Origin: Bradyrhizobium tropiciagri
Lineage (GTDB): Bacteria; Pseudomonadota; Alphaproteobacteria; Rhizobiales; Xanthobacteraceae
Reading direction: 5' to 3'
Assembly (NCBI RefSeq): GCF_001189845.1
Contig: NZ_LFLZ01000005.1
Location: 62,001-126,000, forward strand
Length of the DNA: 64,000 nt
Under the pieces are notes generated by a model. That model was not told where the DNA came from. It did not search any database and saw only the letters and a program-made list of their open reading frames with translations. Below are positions 12,419 to 21,885 of this stretch, in pieces. Every line of letters starts with the position of its first letter. Position 1 is the stretch's first letter. The position numbers and the translations under genes are program-made.

Positions 12419-12556
12419 GTCGTCCCGGGCAAGCGAAGCGCGACCCGGGACCCATAACCACCGATCGATGTTGTTGAAGCAGGCTGTGGCCACAGCTCGG
12501 CTCACAATGAGCAACGGTGGTTGGGTCCCTGCTTTCGTGAAGCAGGGGCGACAGCG
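12419..12556. repeat. Palindromic intergenic repeat, family C variant
   Basis: It lies between convergent operons. The left part CGTCCCGGGC...GACCCGGGACCCATAACCACC and right part GGTTGGGTCCCTGCTTTCGTGAAGCAGGGGCGAC resemble the ends of the GTCGTCCTGGCGAAAGCCAGGACC elements at 40873 and 57543, with changed stem sequences but the shared ACCCATAACCACC core. This suggests hairpins whose arms co-vary. Confidence 0.7.
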
Positions 12557-12559
12557 GAA

Positions 12560-13552
12560 TTATTCGCTCCGCCCCGTTCCGTCATTCAGCCAGCACGCGA
12601 CCTGATGCGCCGGTCCGGCCGCCTGCAGCGCCGGGCGTTCGGTCTTGCAACGATCGATCGCGTAGCGACAGCGGGTGTGGAAGGCGCAGCCGGAGGGTGG
12701 GTTGATCGGGCTCGGCACGTCGCCGTCGATCAGCGGTGCGGCGCGTTTGGCCTTGGGGTCGGCGATCGGCACCGAGGCAAGCAATGCCTGCGTATAGGGA
12801 TGGCGCGGGTTGGCGAACAGTTCGTGCTTGTCGGCGATCTCGACAATGCGGCCGAGATACATCACGGCGACGCGGTGGCTGATATGGGCGACGACCGCGA
12901 GGTCATGCGCGATGAACAGGTAGGAAAAATTCTGCTTGCGTTGCAGGTCGATCAACAGATTGATCACCTGCGCCTGGATCGAGACGTCGAGCGCGGAGAC
13001 CGGCTCGTCGCAGACGATCAGCCGCGGCCCGAGCGACAGTGCGCGCGCGATACAGATGCGCTGGCGCTGGCCGCCGGAGAACTGATGCGGAAAATTCTTC
13101 ATCTGGTCGGGCCGGAGCCCGACCTGCTGGAACAGCTCCGCGACGCGCTCCTGCTTCTTCGCGCCGGTCGCGATGCTATGGACAGTCAAGGGTTCACCGA
13201 CGATATCGCCGGCCGTCATGCGCGGATTCAGCGAGGCGAACGGATCCTGGAACACGATCTGTATCGAACGGCGGTACGGCCGCAGCGCCGTTTTGCTGAG
13301 CGGCGCGATATCCTCGCCGTCGAGCTTGATGGCGCCGCTGGTCGGCTCGACCAGCCGCAGCACGGTGCGCGCCACCGTCGACTTGCCGCAGCCGGATTCG
13401 CCGACGAGGCCCAGCGTCTCGCCGGCGCCGAGCGTAAAGCTGACGCCGTCGACCGCATGCACGGTGCCGACCTGCCGGCGCAGCACACCGCCGCGCACGG
13501 CGTAGTGCTTGACGAGGTCGGTGACTTCGAGGAGCGGGCGTTGTTCGGTCAT
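12560..13552 (-). CDS. Peptide ABC transporter ATPase (DppF/OppF type)
   Basis: A 330-residue ATP-binding subunit of a dipeptide/oligopeptide importer. Walker A is GESGCGKST, the signature is FSGGQRQR, Walker B is [12 protein letters not shown], and the C-terminal oligopeptide-type extension has [20 protein letters not shown] (Cys-rich, as in Dpp/Opp ATPases that bind a cluster). The start ATG 13552 overlaps the stop of the partner ATPase by ATGA. A longer in-frame opening exists upstream but runs through that gene. It is the last gene of the five-gene operon running leftward from 18095. Confidence 0.94.
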   Translation of the reverse strand: MTEQRPLLEVTDLVKHYAVRGGVLRRQVGTVHAVDGVSFTLGAGETLGLVGESGCGKSTVARTVLRLVEPTSGAIKLDGEDIAPLSKTALRPYRRSIQIVFQDPFASLNPRMTAGDIVGEPLTVHSIATGAKKQERVAELFQQVGLRPDQMKNFPHQFSGGQRQRICIARALSLGPRLIVCDEPVSALDVSIQAQVINLLIDLQRKQNFSYLFIAHDLAVVAHISHRVAVMYLGRIVEIADKHELFANPRHPYTQALLASVPIADPKAKRAAPLIDGDVPSPINPPSGCAFHTRCRYAIDRCKTERPALQAAGPAHQVACWLNDGTGRSE

Positions 13553-14562
13553 GACGCCTCCGCTATCTCGCCGGCACGCCAGCATGCCGCCCAGTGATTG
13601 CTTTTGACCTCGTCGAGCGGCGGATATTCCTGACGGCAACGGTCGACCGCGAGCTTGCAGCGCGGCGCGAAGGCGCAGCCGGGCGGCAGCCTGGTCAGCG
13701 ACGGCACCATGCCGGGGATTTCGACCAGCCGCACGTCCTCTTTCGCATCGGGTGAAGGCACTGCGGGGATCGAGGCCATCAGGCCGCGGGTGTAAGGATG
13801 CAGCGGCGTCTCGAACAATGATTCAACGGTCGCTTCCTCGATCTTCTTGCCGGCATACATCACGATTACGCGCTGCGCGGTCTGCGCGACGACGCCGAGG
13901 TCGTGGGTGATCAGGATCAGCCCGGTGCCGAGCCGCTGTTGCAAATCGACGATCAGCGCCAGGATCTGCGCCTGGATGGTGACGTCGAGCGCGGTGGTCG
14001 GCTCGTCCGCGATCAACAGTGCCGGCCGGCAGGCCAGGGCCATCGCGATCATGGCGCGCTGGCGCATGCCGCCGGAGAGTTGATGCGGATATTCCTGGGC
14101 GCGGCGCTCCGGCTCCGGAATGCGCACCAGCCGCAGCATGTCGACGGCCTGCTTCCACGCCTCCTTGCTGCTGACCTTCTGATGCAGCCGTACCGCCTCG
14201 ATGATCTGGTCGCCGATCCGCATCACCGGATTGAGCGAGGTCATCGGCTCCTGGAAGATCATCGAGATTCGGTTGCCCCGGATGCTGCGCATCGCGGCAT
14301 CGTCGAGCTTCAGCAGATCGGTGCCTTCAAGCGTCACCGAGCCGCCGACGATGCGGCCGGGCGGATCGGGCACCAGGCGCATGATCGAGAGCGCGCTGAC
14401 GCTCTTGCCGCAGCCGGATTCGCCGACGATCGCCAAGGTCTCGCCACGGCGGACCGAGAACGAGACGTCGTCGACCGCCCGGAACAGGCCGGAGTTGGTG
14501 AAGAACACCGTCTGCAGGTTCTTCACGTCGAGAACCGTCTCTGCCGGAATAGCCTCGCTCAT
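13549..14562 (-). CDS. Peptide ABC transporter ATPase (DppD/OppD type)
   Basis: A 337-residue ATPase that pairs with the DppF-type subunit. Walker A is GESGCGKSV, the signature LSGGMRQR, Walker [13 protein letters not shown] and the switch His ITHDLGVV. The C-terminal tail has [15 protein letters not shown]. The start at 14562 ([13 protein letters not shown]) overlaps the TGA of the permease gene by one base. The first catalytic pair of the operon: permeases at 14562-16406, ATPases at 12560-14562. Confidence 0.94.
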   Translation of the reverse strand: MSEAIPAETVLDVKNLQTVFFTNSGLFRAVDDVSFSVRRGETLAIVGESGCGKSVSALSIMRLVPDPPGRIVGGSVTLEGTDLLKLDDAAMRSIRGNRISMIFQEPMTSLNPVMRIGDQIIEAVRLHQKVSSKEAWKQAVDMLRLVRIPEPERRAQEYPHQLSGGMRQRAMIAMALACRPALLIADEPTTALDVTIQAQILALIVDLQQRLGTGLILITHDLGVVAQTAQRVIVMYAGKKIEEATVESLFETPLHPYTRGLMASIPAVPSPDAKEDVRLVEIPGMVPSLTRLPPGCAFAPRCKLAVDRCRQEYPPLDEVKSNHWAACWRAGEIAEAS

Positions 14563-15455
14563 CAGCCGCGCTGCCTCGGATCGAGGATATCGCGCAGCGC
14601 GTCGCCGAACAGATTGGTGCCGAACACCGCAAGGCTGATCGCGATGCCGGGGAAGATCACCAGCCACGGCGCGGTGCGGACATATTCGGCGGCGGATTCC
14701 GACAGCATGCGGCCCCAGGACGGATAAGGTTCGGGAATGCCGAGGCCAAGGAACGACAGCGACGCCTCGGTGAGGATGGTCGAGCCGAGCTGCGCGGTCG
14801 CGAGCACGATCAGCGGCGCGATGGTATTCGGCAGCACGTGACGCAGCGCGATGCGCATCTCGCTCATGCCGATCGACTTGGCGGCTTCGACGAACGGCTG
14901 CTCGCGCAGCGCCAGCGTGTTGGCGCGGATCACGCGGGCGACGGTCGGAATCAGGGGAATCGCGATCGCGAGGATCACGTTCGGCAGCGACGGACCGAGC
15001 GCCGCGGTCATGACCAGCGCGAGCACCAGCAGTGGCAGCGATTGCAGGATGTCGGTCACCCGCTGGAACACGAGATCGACCCAGCCGGAGAGATAGCCGG
15101 AGGCGAGGCCCACGATCACGCCGAGCGTCGCGCCGAGTGTCGTGGAGCCGATCCCGACTGCAAGCGAGATTCGCGCGCCGTGGATGATGCGGCTCCAGAC
15201 GTCGCGGCCGAAGGAATCGGTGCCGAACCAGTGCAGCATCGAGGGCCGTGCCAAGCGGTGCGCGGAATCGACGGTGAGCGGATCGTAGCGGCTGATGACG
15301 TCGGCGAAGATCGCGGTCAGCACGAACAGCAGCATGATGAGCAGGCCGATGGTGCCGAGCACGTGACGCTGCGCGAGGAAGGCGAGCCGACCCCAGCCGC
15401 CGGTGGCGTTGGCCCCCGCGCGTCGCAATTCGCTGTCGAAATTGATCGTCGCCAT
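14562..15455 (-). CDS. Peptide ABC transporter permease (DppC/OppC type)
   Basis: A 297-residue inner-membrane permease with the N-terminal helix [20 protein letters not shown] followed by the periplasmic domain [17 protein letters not shown] and [12 protein letters not shown], typical of DppC. The EAA-type cytoplasmic loop is near [20 protein letters not shown]. Its start lies three bases after the stop of the DppB-type gene and its stop overlaps the ATPase start. With DppB it forms the channel. The imported ligand may be a peptide, an opine or a sugar oligomer; the family is broad. Confidence 0.94.
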   Translation of the reverse strand: MATINFDSELRRAGANATGGWGRLAFLAQRHVLGTIGLLIMLLFVLTAIFADVISRYDPLTVDSAHRLARPSMLHWFGTDSFGRDVWSRIIHGARISLAVGIGSTTLGATLGVIVGLASGYLSGWVDLVFQRVTDILQSLPLLVLALVMTAALGPSLPNVILAIAIPLIPTVARVIRANTLALREQPFVEAAKSIGMSEMRIALRHVLPNTIAPLIVLATAQLGSTILTEASLSFLGLGIPEPYPSWGRMLSESAAEYVRTAPWLVIFPGIAISLAVFGTNLFGDALRDILDPRQRG

Positions 15456-15458
15456 CGG

Positions 15459-16406
15459 TTAGTCCCCAAACCGGATGCGCGGGTCGATCGCGGCATAGAG
15501 CATGTCGACGATGAAATTCACGACCACGACGACGACGGCGATGAACATCACGAGGTTCTGCACGATCGGATAGTCGCGCCAGCGCAGCGCCTCGACCAGG
15601 AAGCGGGCGATGCCGGGAATGTTGAACACGGTCTCGGTCACGATCAGGCCGCCGATCAGGAATGCGGCCTCGATGCCGATCACGGTGATGACCGGCAGCA
15701 CGGCGTTCTTCAGCGCGTGGTGATAGTTGACGGAGGCCTCGGAGGCGCCCTTGGCGCGCGCGGTGCGGATGTAGTCCTGGCGCAGGATCTCCAGCATCGA
15801 GGAGCGTGTGATGCGCATGGTCAGCGCCGCGCTGCGGAAGCCCACCGCCATTGCCGGCACCGCATAGATGGTCAGCGCCTCGAGCCAGGTCTTCGGGTTC
15901 GGGTTGAAGATCGGCATGCTGCCGAACAGCGAGACCGAGGCCATCAGGATCAACAGGCCGAGCCAGAACGACGGCAGCGACAGGCCGCTGAGGCTGACCA
16001 CGCGCAGCGCATAATCGAGCTTCGAGCCTTGGTGCACGGCGCTGATCACGCCGAGCGGGATGCCGATCGAGGCGGAGAACAACAGCGCGAGCCCCGCGAG
16101 CCGCGCGGTGATCGGGATCCGCGGCAGGATCTCCTCCAGTGCCGGTTTTTCCGAGACGTAGGAATAGCCGAGATCGCCGTGCAGCAGGCCGCCGATCCAG
16201 TGCAGATACTGGATCACGATCGGCTGGCTCAGGCCGAGCTCGCGTTCGAGATTGGCCTTGTCGGCGGGGTCGACGAAGCCCGCGGCGTCGAACAGGATGT
16301 CGACGATGTTGCCGGGAACGACGCGCAGCAGCACGAAGATGATGACCGAGATCCCGAACAGGGTCACGAGCATCAGGAACAGCCGCCGCACGATATAGGC
16401 AAACAC
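15459..16406 (-). CDS. Peptide ABC transporter permease (DppB/OppB type)
   Basis: A 315-residue permease beginning at GTG 16406 ([20 protein letters not shown]) with GGGAGAGAG upstream. The classic DppB N-terminal helix is followed by [10 protein letters not shown], then [17 protein letters not shown], and the EAA loop [20 protein letters not shown]. About six membrane segments can be counted. It is separated from the binding-protein gene by 93 bp that hold a family D repeat, so binding protein and permeases may still share a promoter but at different mRNA levels. Confidence 0.94.
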   Translation of the reverse strand: MFAYIVRRLFLMLVTLFGISVIIFVLLRVVPGNIVDILFDAAGFVDPADKANLERELGLSQPIVIQYLHWIGGLLHGDLGYSYVSEKPALEEILPRIPITARLAGLALLFSASIGIPLGVISAVHQGSKLDYALRVVSLSGLSLPSFWLGLLILMASVSLFGSMPIFNPNPKTWLEALTIYAVPAMAVGFRSAALTMRITRSSMLEILRQDYIRTARAKGASEASVNYHHALKNAVLPVITVIGIEAAFLIGGLIVTETVFNIPGIARFLVEALRWRDYPIVQNLVMFIAVVVVVVNFIVDMLYAAIDPRIRFGD

Positions 16407-16447
16407 CCTGGCTCTCTCCCTGATCTCTCGTCTAGGACTTTCTTTTT

Positions 16448-16498
16448 GACGCGTTTTCTTGACGCGAATCGGTATCCACTTCGCTCGAAAACGCTATG
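16448..16498. repeat. Short dispersed repeat, family D (AAAACGCTAT / GCGTTTTC motif)
   Basis: Read on the minus strand it is ATAGCGTTTTCGAGCGAAGT followed by GGATACCGATTCGCGTCAAGAAAACGCGTC. The second copy at 56076-56125 shares ATAGCGTTTTCGAGCGAAGT and the GGTTCGCGTGAAGGAAACGCGTC part. GCGTTTTC and GAAAACGC in the unit are inverted, so it can fold. It lies between the binding-protein gene and the permease. Confidence 0.8.
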
Positions 16499-16499
16499 C

Positions 16500-18095
16500 C
16501 TATTTATCCAGCCAGACGTCTTCGTAGCGATACCCGTTATAGGAGCTGTTGGACATGATCGTGACATTCTTCACGTAAGGTTTCCAGCAGGTGGCGGTGC
16601 GGGCATGGAAGATGATCGGCCGCGCGACGTCTTCCTGCAGCTTCTTGTCGATCTCCCAGACCAGCTTCTTGCGCTTGTCGAGGTCGGTCTCCTCGGATTG
16701 CTGGTCGAACAGCTTCTCGATGTCCTTGTTGCAATAGTTGGTGTAGTTCCTTTCCGAGCCACAGGCATAGTTCTCGTAGAAGGATTGGTCGGGCTCATCG
16801 ACTGCGTTGCCGGTGAGGTTGAGGCCGAGCGAATAGTCCTTGCGCGCGATCTTCGGGAACCACTGCGCGGTGTCGACGACGTCGAGCTCGGCGTCGATAT
16901 AGATGCTCTTGATCTGGTCGATCAGGATGATCGCGGGATCGCGGTAGACCGCGATGTTGCGGGTCGACACCTTGATCTGCAGATGCTTGTCCGGGCCATA
17001 GCCCGCCTTCTGCATCAGCTTGCGGGCCTCCTCGCGGTTCTTCTCGACGTCGGGGCCGTAACCGGGAATCGATTCAAGCATGTCCTTCGGCATCGCCCAC
17101 AGGCCATCGGGCGCGGGCTCCATGGTGCCGCCGATGTCGCCCTGGCCCTCGAACATGATCTGGATGAACGCCTTGCGATCGAGCGCCAGCGCCAGCGCGC
17201 GGCGGATGTCGAGATTGTTGAACGGCGGGGCGGTCGAATTGATGATGATGTTGGTGGAGACGTTGTTCGGTTCCACCACACAGACCGCTGTCGGGTCCTG
17301 CGACTTGACGTCCTTGAGCAGCGGGATCGAGACCTCGGTCGGGAAAGTCATGTCGAATTTGCCCGAGACGAAGCCCAGGATCGCCGTCGAGCGGTTCGGG
17401 ATGATGGTGAACTCGATACCGTCGAGATAGGGCAGGCCCTTCTTGAAGTAATCGGGGTTCTTGGTGAGCTTGATCGATTCGTTGGCCTTGAACTCGACGA
17501 ATTTGAACGGGCCGGTACCGATGGGCTTGGTGCGCATCTCCGCCGGCGAGACGTGGCAGGGATAGACCGGCGAATAGCCCGAGGCGAGCAGCGACAACAG
17601 CGCGGGTTGCGGCCGCTTCAGCTTGAACGATGCCTCATCGTCGCCGTTGGTGGTGACTTCCTCGACCTGGTCGTACCAGGATTTGCGCGGGTTCTGCCGG
17701 AACTTCTGCTGCGACTTGCCCATCAGCATGTCGAAGGTGCATTTGACGTCGGCCGACGTGAACGGCTTGCCATCGTGCCATTTGACGTCCTTGCGCAGCT
17801 TGAAGGTCAGCGTCTTGTTGTCGCCGCTCCAGGCCCAGCTCTCCGCAAGCTCGGGCCGGATCGTGCTGACGCTGTTCTGCGCGATGTGCTGATCGAAAAT
17901 GACGAGATTGTTGAAGATCGGCATGAACGGAATGTTCACCGAATAGGTCGCGCCCTCGTGGATCGAGGCACTGCCGGGACTGTCGCGGTGATAGATCCTG
18001 AAGATGCCGCCGGATTTCGGCTCGGCTGCGCGTGAAACGTCGCTGATGGCCAGCACAGACAACACCGCGACGGCCAGCGCTTGCACGCTCCGCAT
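16500..18095 (-). CDS. Peptide-type ABC transporter substrate-binding protein (family 5)
   Basis: A 531-residue periplasmic binding protein of the DppA/OppA family (SBP_bac_5). The signal peptide is MRSVQALAVAVLSVLAISDV with cleavage near SRAAEP. The mature N-terminus is PKSGGIFRIYHRDSPGSASI, and LAESWAWSGDNKTLTFKLRK and DGKPFTSADVKCTFDML are family landmarks. ATG 18095 has GGAGGGGACC upstream; the frame is open 33 codons further but without a ribosome site. It is the first gene of the importer operon. Family members with this kind of sequence bind varied ligands, so peptide is only the default. Confidence 0.94.
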   Translation of the reverse strand: MRSVQALAVAVLSVLAISDVSRAAEPKSGGIFRIYHRDSPGSASIHEGATYSVNIPFMPIFNNLVIFDQHIAQNSVSTIRPELAESWAWSGDNKTLTFKLRKDVKWHDGKPFTSADVKCTFDMLMGKSQQKFRQNPRKSWYDQVEEVTTNGDDEASFKLKRPQPALLSLLASGYSPVYPCHVSPAEMRTKPIGTGPFKFVEFKANESIKLTKNPDYFKKGLPYLDGIEFTIIPNRSTAILGFVSGKFDMTFPTEVSIPLLKDVKSQDPTAVCVVEPNNVSTNIIINSTAPPFNNLDIRRALALALDRKAFIQIMFEGQGDIGGTMEPAPDGLWAMPKDMLESIPGYGPDVEKNREEARKLMQKAGYGPDKHLQIKVSTRNIAVYRDPAIILIDQIKSIYIDAELDVVDTAQWFPKIARKDYSLGLNLTGNAVDEPDQSFYENYACGSERNYTNYCNKDIEKLFDQQSEETDLDKRKKLVWEIDKKLQEDVARPIIFHARTATCWKPYVKNVTIMSNSSYNGYRYEDVWLDK

Positions 18096-18507
18096 GGTCC
18101 CCTCCACGAATTTCGGTCTCAATGGCCGATTGGCATCGACGATACCACGGTGAGGCTGTCGGGCAACCAGCGAGGGTCGCGAAGGGATTGGCAATTCGGA
18201 TGACGTGAGGACATTAAAATTTCCGGGGATCGGGAATATTGGCAGTGATTGCGGGGAACTCCGGTTGTTTTGCTATGCAGGGACGAATCTCCGTTCGATT
18301 TCGATTGCTAACGCCGATACGTGCCGCGTGAAGCAGCCCGCAATCAGCGACAGTTTGTCGCCGACGTTCGCTAAGCAGCGCCGAGGTTCGTTCCGTCATC
18401 CTGAGGAGCGCGAAGCGCGTCTCGAAGGATGACGGCCACCAGCCGGGCCGTTCATCCTTCGAGACGCCGCTTCGCGGCTCCTCAGGATGACGGGGAAACA
18501 TATCACC
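18096..18507. other. 412-bp intergenic gap
   Basis: It holds the upstream region of the binding-protein gene on the minus strand (18096-18390, no recognisable operator) and a family B palindromic repeat at 18394-18492 just beyond the stop of the dioxygenase gene. I see no gene in it; the short open frames have no ribosome site or family match. Confidence 0.6.
18394..18492. repeat. Palindromic intergenic repeat, family B (GTCATCCTGAGGAGCGCG type)
   Basis: Left end CGTCATCCTGAGGAGCGCGA and right end GGCTCCTCAGGATGACGG are inverted; GTCTCGAAGGATGACGG and CATCCTTCGAGACGCCG form the inner pair. Copies of the same family lie at 60889-61032 and 62227-62366. It separates the dioxygenase gene end from the peptide importer promoter. 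Confidence 0.9.
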
Positions 18508-19395
18508 TCACTCCGCGGCCTGCGGTGAGGGCAGGTGCATGTTGCCGACGCCGTCGGCCTCGGTCGCCGAGATCGTGGTGCGGATCATCAGGCGGCCCTC
18601 ATGCGCCGGCCAGGGGCGGCCGCGATGCATGGTGGCGCGGTTGTCCCACATCACGACGTCGCCCTGCTTCCATTGATGCAGATAGCTGACACCGGGCGCG
18701 GTCGCAGCTTCGGTCAATTGCTCGATCAGCGCCTTGCCGGCCTCGGCATCCATGCCTTCGACGCCGTAGGCATGGGAGGCGAGATACAGCGCGCCGCGGC
18801 CGTTGACGGGATTGCGCCAGACCATGCGCCAGCACACCGGCGGCAATGCGTCGACCTCCTCTGATGTCGCGAGGCCGGCGGCGACCTTGCTGCGGGAATG
18901 CGCGTAGGAGTGCCAGGCGAACGAGTTCTCGAGCTGCTTCGCCACATCCTTGTCGAGCCGCTCGAAGGCAAGCCGCATCGAGACGAATTCGGTCTCGCCG
19001 CCATGTTCGGGGATGATGCGCGCCGACAGGATCGAGGTCAGTGCCGGCACGCGCTTGAAGGAGGAGTCAGTGTGCCAGAGCTGGTTGGCCTTCGCGCGCA
19101 ACTGCTGGCGATGGTCCGACGGAACTACCTTGCCGTCGGGTCCGAAGGTCGAGAGGATCACGAAATGCGAGCCGGTGCCCATCGATCCGACCTTGGTCGT
19201 CTCGGGCGGACCGAAGCGGCGCGAGAAGGCGAGCTGGACATCGTCGCTGACCTCCTGGCCGCGGAACACCAGCACCGAGTGTTCCTCGAACGCCGCGCGC
19301 ACCGCCGCATAGGCGGTATCGCTGGCGGCAACATCTGACAGCGTGACGCCGCGCAGTTCGGCTCCGAACCCCTCGCGCAGTGGGATCACTTCCAT
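18508..19395 (-). CDS. TauD/TfdA-family Fe(II)/2-oxoglutarate dioxygenase
   Basis: A 295-residue non-heme iron oxygenase that uses 2-oxoglutarate and O2. The iron triad is visible: H108 and D110 in WHTDSSF and H257 in TMHRGRPW. R268 and R272 in RLMIRTT supply the 2-oxoglutarate carboxylate contact. Start ATG 19395 has AGGGAGGA upstream; an in-frame extension upstream lacks this. It resembles the TfdA branch (aryl-oxyacid or sulfonate substrates) as much as TauD, so taurine is not assumed. It is the most downstream gene of a minus-strand series with a membrane protein, an acyl-CoA ligase and an alcohol dehydrogenase. Confidence 0.92.
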   Translation of the reverse strand: MEVIPLREGFGAELRGVTLSDVAASDTAYAAVRAAFEEHSVLVFRGQEVSDDVQLAFSRRFGPPETTKVGSMGTGSHFVILSTFGPDGKVVPSDHRQQLRAKANQLWHTDSSFKRVPALTSILSARIIPEHGGETEFVSMRLAFERLDKDVAKQLENSFAWHSYAHSRSKVAAGLATSEEVDALPPVCWRMVWRNPVNGRGALYLASHAYGVEGMDAEAGKALIEQLTEAATAPGVSYLHQWKQGDVVMWDNRATMHRGRPWPAHEGRLMIRTTISATEADGVGNMHLPSPQAAE

Positions 19396-19474
19396 CGGCA
19401 GGTCCTCCCTGATTTTTCTTGTTGAAGCGAGGTTAGGGGAAAAGCCCGCCACCGGCAACGCGACCTGCAGCACC

Positions 19475-20173
19475 TCACCCCATTGCGATCAGATTGTGCC
19501 GCATGCGCCGATCGGCGACCTCGATACGCTGCGTGACGAGGGCGAACAGCGCCCAGCTCGAATGGAAGGCGACGCCGGCCAGGACCACGATGACCCCCGG
19601 AATCGGCCCGATCGCGGCGCGGTCCCAGATGTCGCTCATCGTGGTCAACGGCAGCGGATGGATCGCCAGCTTGCCGTAATAGGCGATCGCCTGGATCGCG
19701 AAGATCCAGCCATAGGTCCGGCGCAGCCGCCGGCCGACCGCGCGGGCAAAGCTGATGTGGTAGCTGGGGCGGCGATAATCGTTGGCCAGCAGCTCGGTCC
19801 AGGCCGCATTTGGCGATGGGTCTTCGCCGCGGATCATCGGCGCGTAGAAATCGGTCTCGAGCAACCGGGCGCGGGCGCGCCAGACGTTGAAGTAGCGGTA
19901 GCGCCGCGCCTCGAACAGCAGGAAGACCGTCACCAGCAGGCCGACCAGCACCATCGGCAGAGGCGAGGCCTCCGCGTTGCTGTAGGTCGCCGACAGCGCG
20001 ATCCCGGTGGTAACAACAGCCCAGTTGGTCGAGCTGTCGAGGCGGGTGCGCCAGACCGTGCTGCGGTAGACCTCGCCACGATAGAGGTGGGCGAGCGCAC
20101 CGATCTCGGCGGCGGTGAATTCGAGCCTGCCGGCCTCTGCCGGCTCCGGCTCGCGCGGCTGGGGCGACGGCAT
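19475..20173 (-). CDS. DUF2270-like membrane protein
   Basis: A 232-residue predicted inner-membrane protein. After a soluble N-terminal part (FTAAEIGALAHLYRGEVYRS) come hydrophobic stretches WAVVTTGIALSATY, LPMVLVGLLVTVFLLFEA, then the soluble segment RRYRYFNVWRARARLLETDF, and two more hydrophobic stretches near IFAIQAIAYYGKLAIH and IPGVIVVLAGVAFHSSWALF. This order matches what I know as DUF2270, a family of unknown function. ATG 20173 is chosen because GGAGG lies six bases upstream. It sits between the dioxygenase and the acyl-CoA ligase genes, about 120 bp after the latter. Confidence 0.75.
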   Translation of the reverse strand: MPSPQPREPEPAEAGRLEFTAAEIGALAHLYRGEVYRSTVWRTRLDSSTNWAVVTTGIALSATYSNAEASPLPMVLVGLLVTVFLLFEARRYRYFNVWRARARLLETDFYAPMIRGEDPSPNAAWTELLANDYRRPSYHISFARAVGRRLRRTYGWIFAIQAIAYYGKLAIHPLPLTTMSDIWDRAAIGPIPGVIVVLAGVAFHSSWALFALVTQRIEVADRRMRHNLIAMG

Positions 20174-20295
20174 GGCGGCCTCCGGCGAAGCTGGCTTGCG
20201 ATTGCAGAGCATAACGCCAAATCCGCGCGGCGTGCGAGTCCGTTGCGCTGCAGCGCTTGGCCGACCGATCCGCGCCGTGAGCCGCATCGCTTGGC

Positions 20296-21846
20296 TCAGA
20301 CGATCCGCGAGGTCTTGTTGCCCCAGTAGCGGTCGCGCAGCAGGCGCTTGTAGAGTTTTCCGGTCGGCAGCCGCGGCAGCTCGGCCTCGAAATCCACCGA
20401 GCGCGGTACCTTCTGACGCGACAGCGAGCTTGCGCAGAAGGCGATCAGCTCCTGGGCCAGCTCCGGCCCTGGCGCGATGCCCTCGGTCGGCTGCACCACC
20501 GCCTTCACCTCCTCGCCGAGATCGACATTGGGCACGCCGAACACCGCGGCATCGGCGACCTTGGGATGGGTGATAAGCAGGTTCTCGCACTCCTGCGGGT
20601 AGATGTTCACGCCGCCGGAGATGATCATGAAGGTGGCGCGATCGGTCAGATAGAGGAAGTTGTCGTCGTCGACATAGCCGACGTCGCCGACCGTGCTCAT
20701 GCTACCGTCGGCCGAGCGCGCCTCGCTGGTCTTGGCCGGATCGTTGAAATATTCGAACGGCGTCGCGGTCTTGAACCACACCGTGCCCGGCGTTCCCTTC
20801 GGGCAAGGCTGCATGTTCTCGTCGAGGATATGCAGGTCGCCGAGCAGCACCCTGCCGACGGTGCCGCGATGCGCCAGCCATTCCTCGCTGTTGCAGGCGG
20901 TGAAGCCGAGGCCCTCGGTCGCGCCGTAATATTCGTGGATGATCGGGCCCCACCATTTGATCATGTCGTCCTTGACCAGCGCCGGGCAGGGCGCGGCGGC
21001 ATGGATCGCGACCTCGAGCGTCGCCAGATCGTAGCGGGTGCGCACCGCCTCGGGCAGCTTCAGCAGGCGCGAGAACATCGTCGGCACCAGCTGGCTGTGG
21101 GTGATGCCCCATGTCTCGACCAGTTGGAGATAACGTTCGGGATCGAAGCTCTCCATGATGACGACGGTGCCGCCCATCCGGATGGTGAGATTGACCGCGG
21201 CCTGCGGCGCCGAGTGATAGAGCGGCGCTGGCGACAGGTAGACCATGCCCTCGCGGTAGTGCCAGAGCTTGGTCAGGAAATCGAACAGCGGCAGGTTCTG
21301 CGACGGCGGCTGCTCGGGCAGCGGCCGCACGATGCCCTTGGGCCGGCCGGTGGTGCCGGATGAATAGAGCATCGCGGTGCCGGCATATTCGTCCGCGATC
21401 GGCGTCGACGGCAGGCCGGCGGTGGCCTGCAGCAAGCCGACGATGCGATCACTTTCACCGTCGCCGTCGACCACGATGCAAAGTTCGACCTGTGGGCACT
21501 CCTTCAGCGCCTCGCGTGCGATGTCGAGCTTCAGCTTCGAGGTGATCAGGATCCGCGACTGGCTGTTGGTCAGGATGTAGGCGAGCTCACCGGCGGTGAG
21601 GTAGGAATTGACGCAGGTGTAATAGAGTCCAGCGCGCTCGCCGGCGCCACAAGCCTCGAGGTAGCGGTTGTTGTTCTCCATGAAGATCGAATAGTGGTCG
21701 AGCCGCCGCAGGCCCTGCTTGCGGAACAGATGCGCGAGACGGTTGTTGCGCGCCTCGAGCTCGCGATAGGTGACGGTCTCGCCGGTCCCGGCCATGATGA
21801 AGGCGGGTTGCAGCGGGCGCAGGTAAGCATGCTTGCCGGTGTACAT
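20296..21846 (-). CDS. AMP-dependent acyl-CoA ligase (FadD-like)
   Basis: A 516-residue adenylate-forming ligase. The P-loop reads LYSSGTTGRPKGIVRPL near residue 160, EYYGATEGLGFT is the adenine motif, GDVGYVDDDNFLYLTDRATF the hinge, and PTGKLYKRLLRDRYW the C-terminal catalytic Lys region. It lacks any targeting signal, so it acts in the cytosol on a carboxylic acid. The start is ATG 21846 with AGGGGGA about ten bases upstream. It lies 39 bp downstream of the alcohol dehydrogenase gene on the same strand, so the two are likely cotranscribed. The acid is unknown. Confidence 0.93.
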   Translation of the reverse strand: MYTGKHAYLRPLQPAFIMAGTGETVTYRELEARNNRLAHLFRKQGLRRLDHYSIFMENNNRYLEACGAGERAGLYYTCVNSYLTAGELAYILTNSQSRILITSKLKLDIAREALKECPQVELCIVVDGDGESDRIVGLLQATAGLPSTPIADEYAGTAMLYSSGTTGRPKGIVRPLPEQPPSQNLPLFDFLTKLWHYREGMVYLSPAPLYHSAPQAAVNLTIRMGGTVVIMESFDPERYLQLVETWGITHSQLVPTMFSRLLKLPEAVRTRYDLATLEVAIHAAAPCPALVKDDMIKWWGPIIHEYYGATEGLGFTACNSEEWLAHRGTVGRVLLGDLHILDENMQPCPKGTPGTVWFKTATPFEYFNDPAKTSEARSADGSMSTVGDVGYVDDDNFLYLTDRATFMIISGGVNIYPQECENLLITHPKVADAAVFGVPNVDLGEEVKAVVQPTEGIAPGPELAQELIAFCASSLSRQKVPRSVDFEAELPRLPTGKLYKRLLRDRYWGNKTSRIV

Positions 21847-21885
21847 TGAGCTCTATTTCCCCCTCACTCGCGACGCGTTTTTGTC

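Noticed and set aside
14838..18035. Long open frame on the plus strand across the peptide importer genes (about 1065 codons).
   Set aside because: It is antisense to four well-supported ABC genes, its product is Arg/His/Asp-rich low-complexity text with no family likeness, and long antisense frames are expected with high third-position GC.
18508..19395. Naming the dioxygenase tauD.
   Set aside because: No tau transport genes are near and the sequence equally resembles TfdA-type members; only the family is supported.
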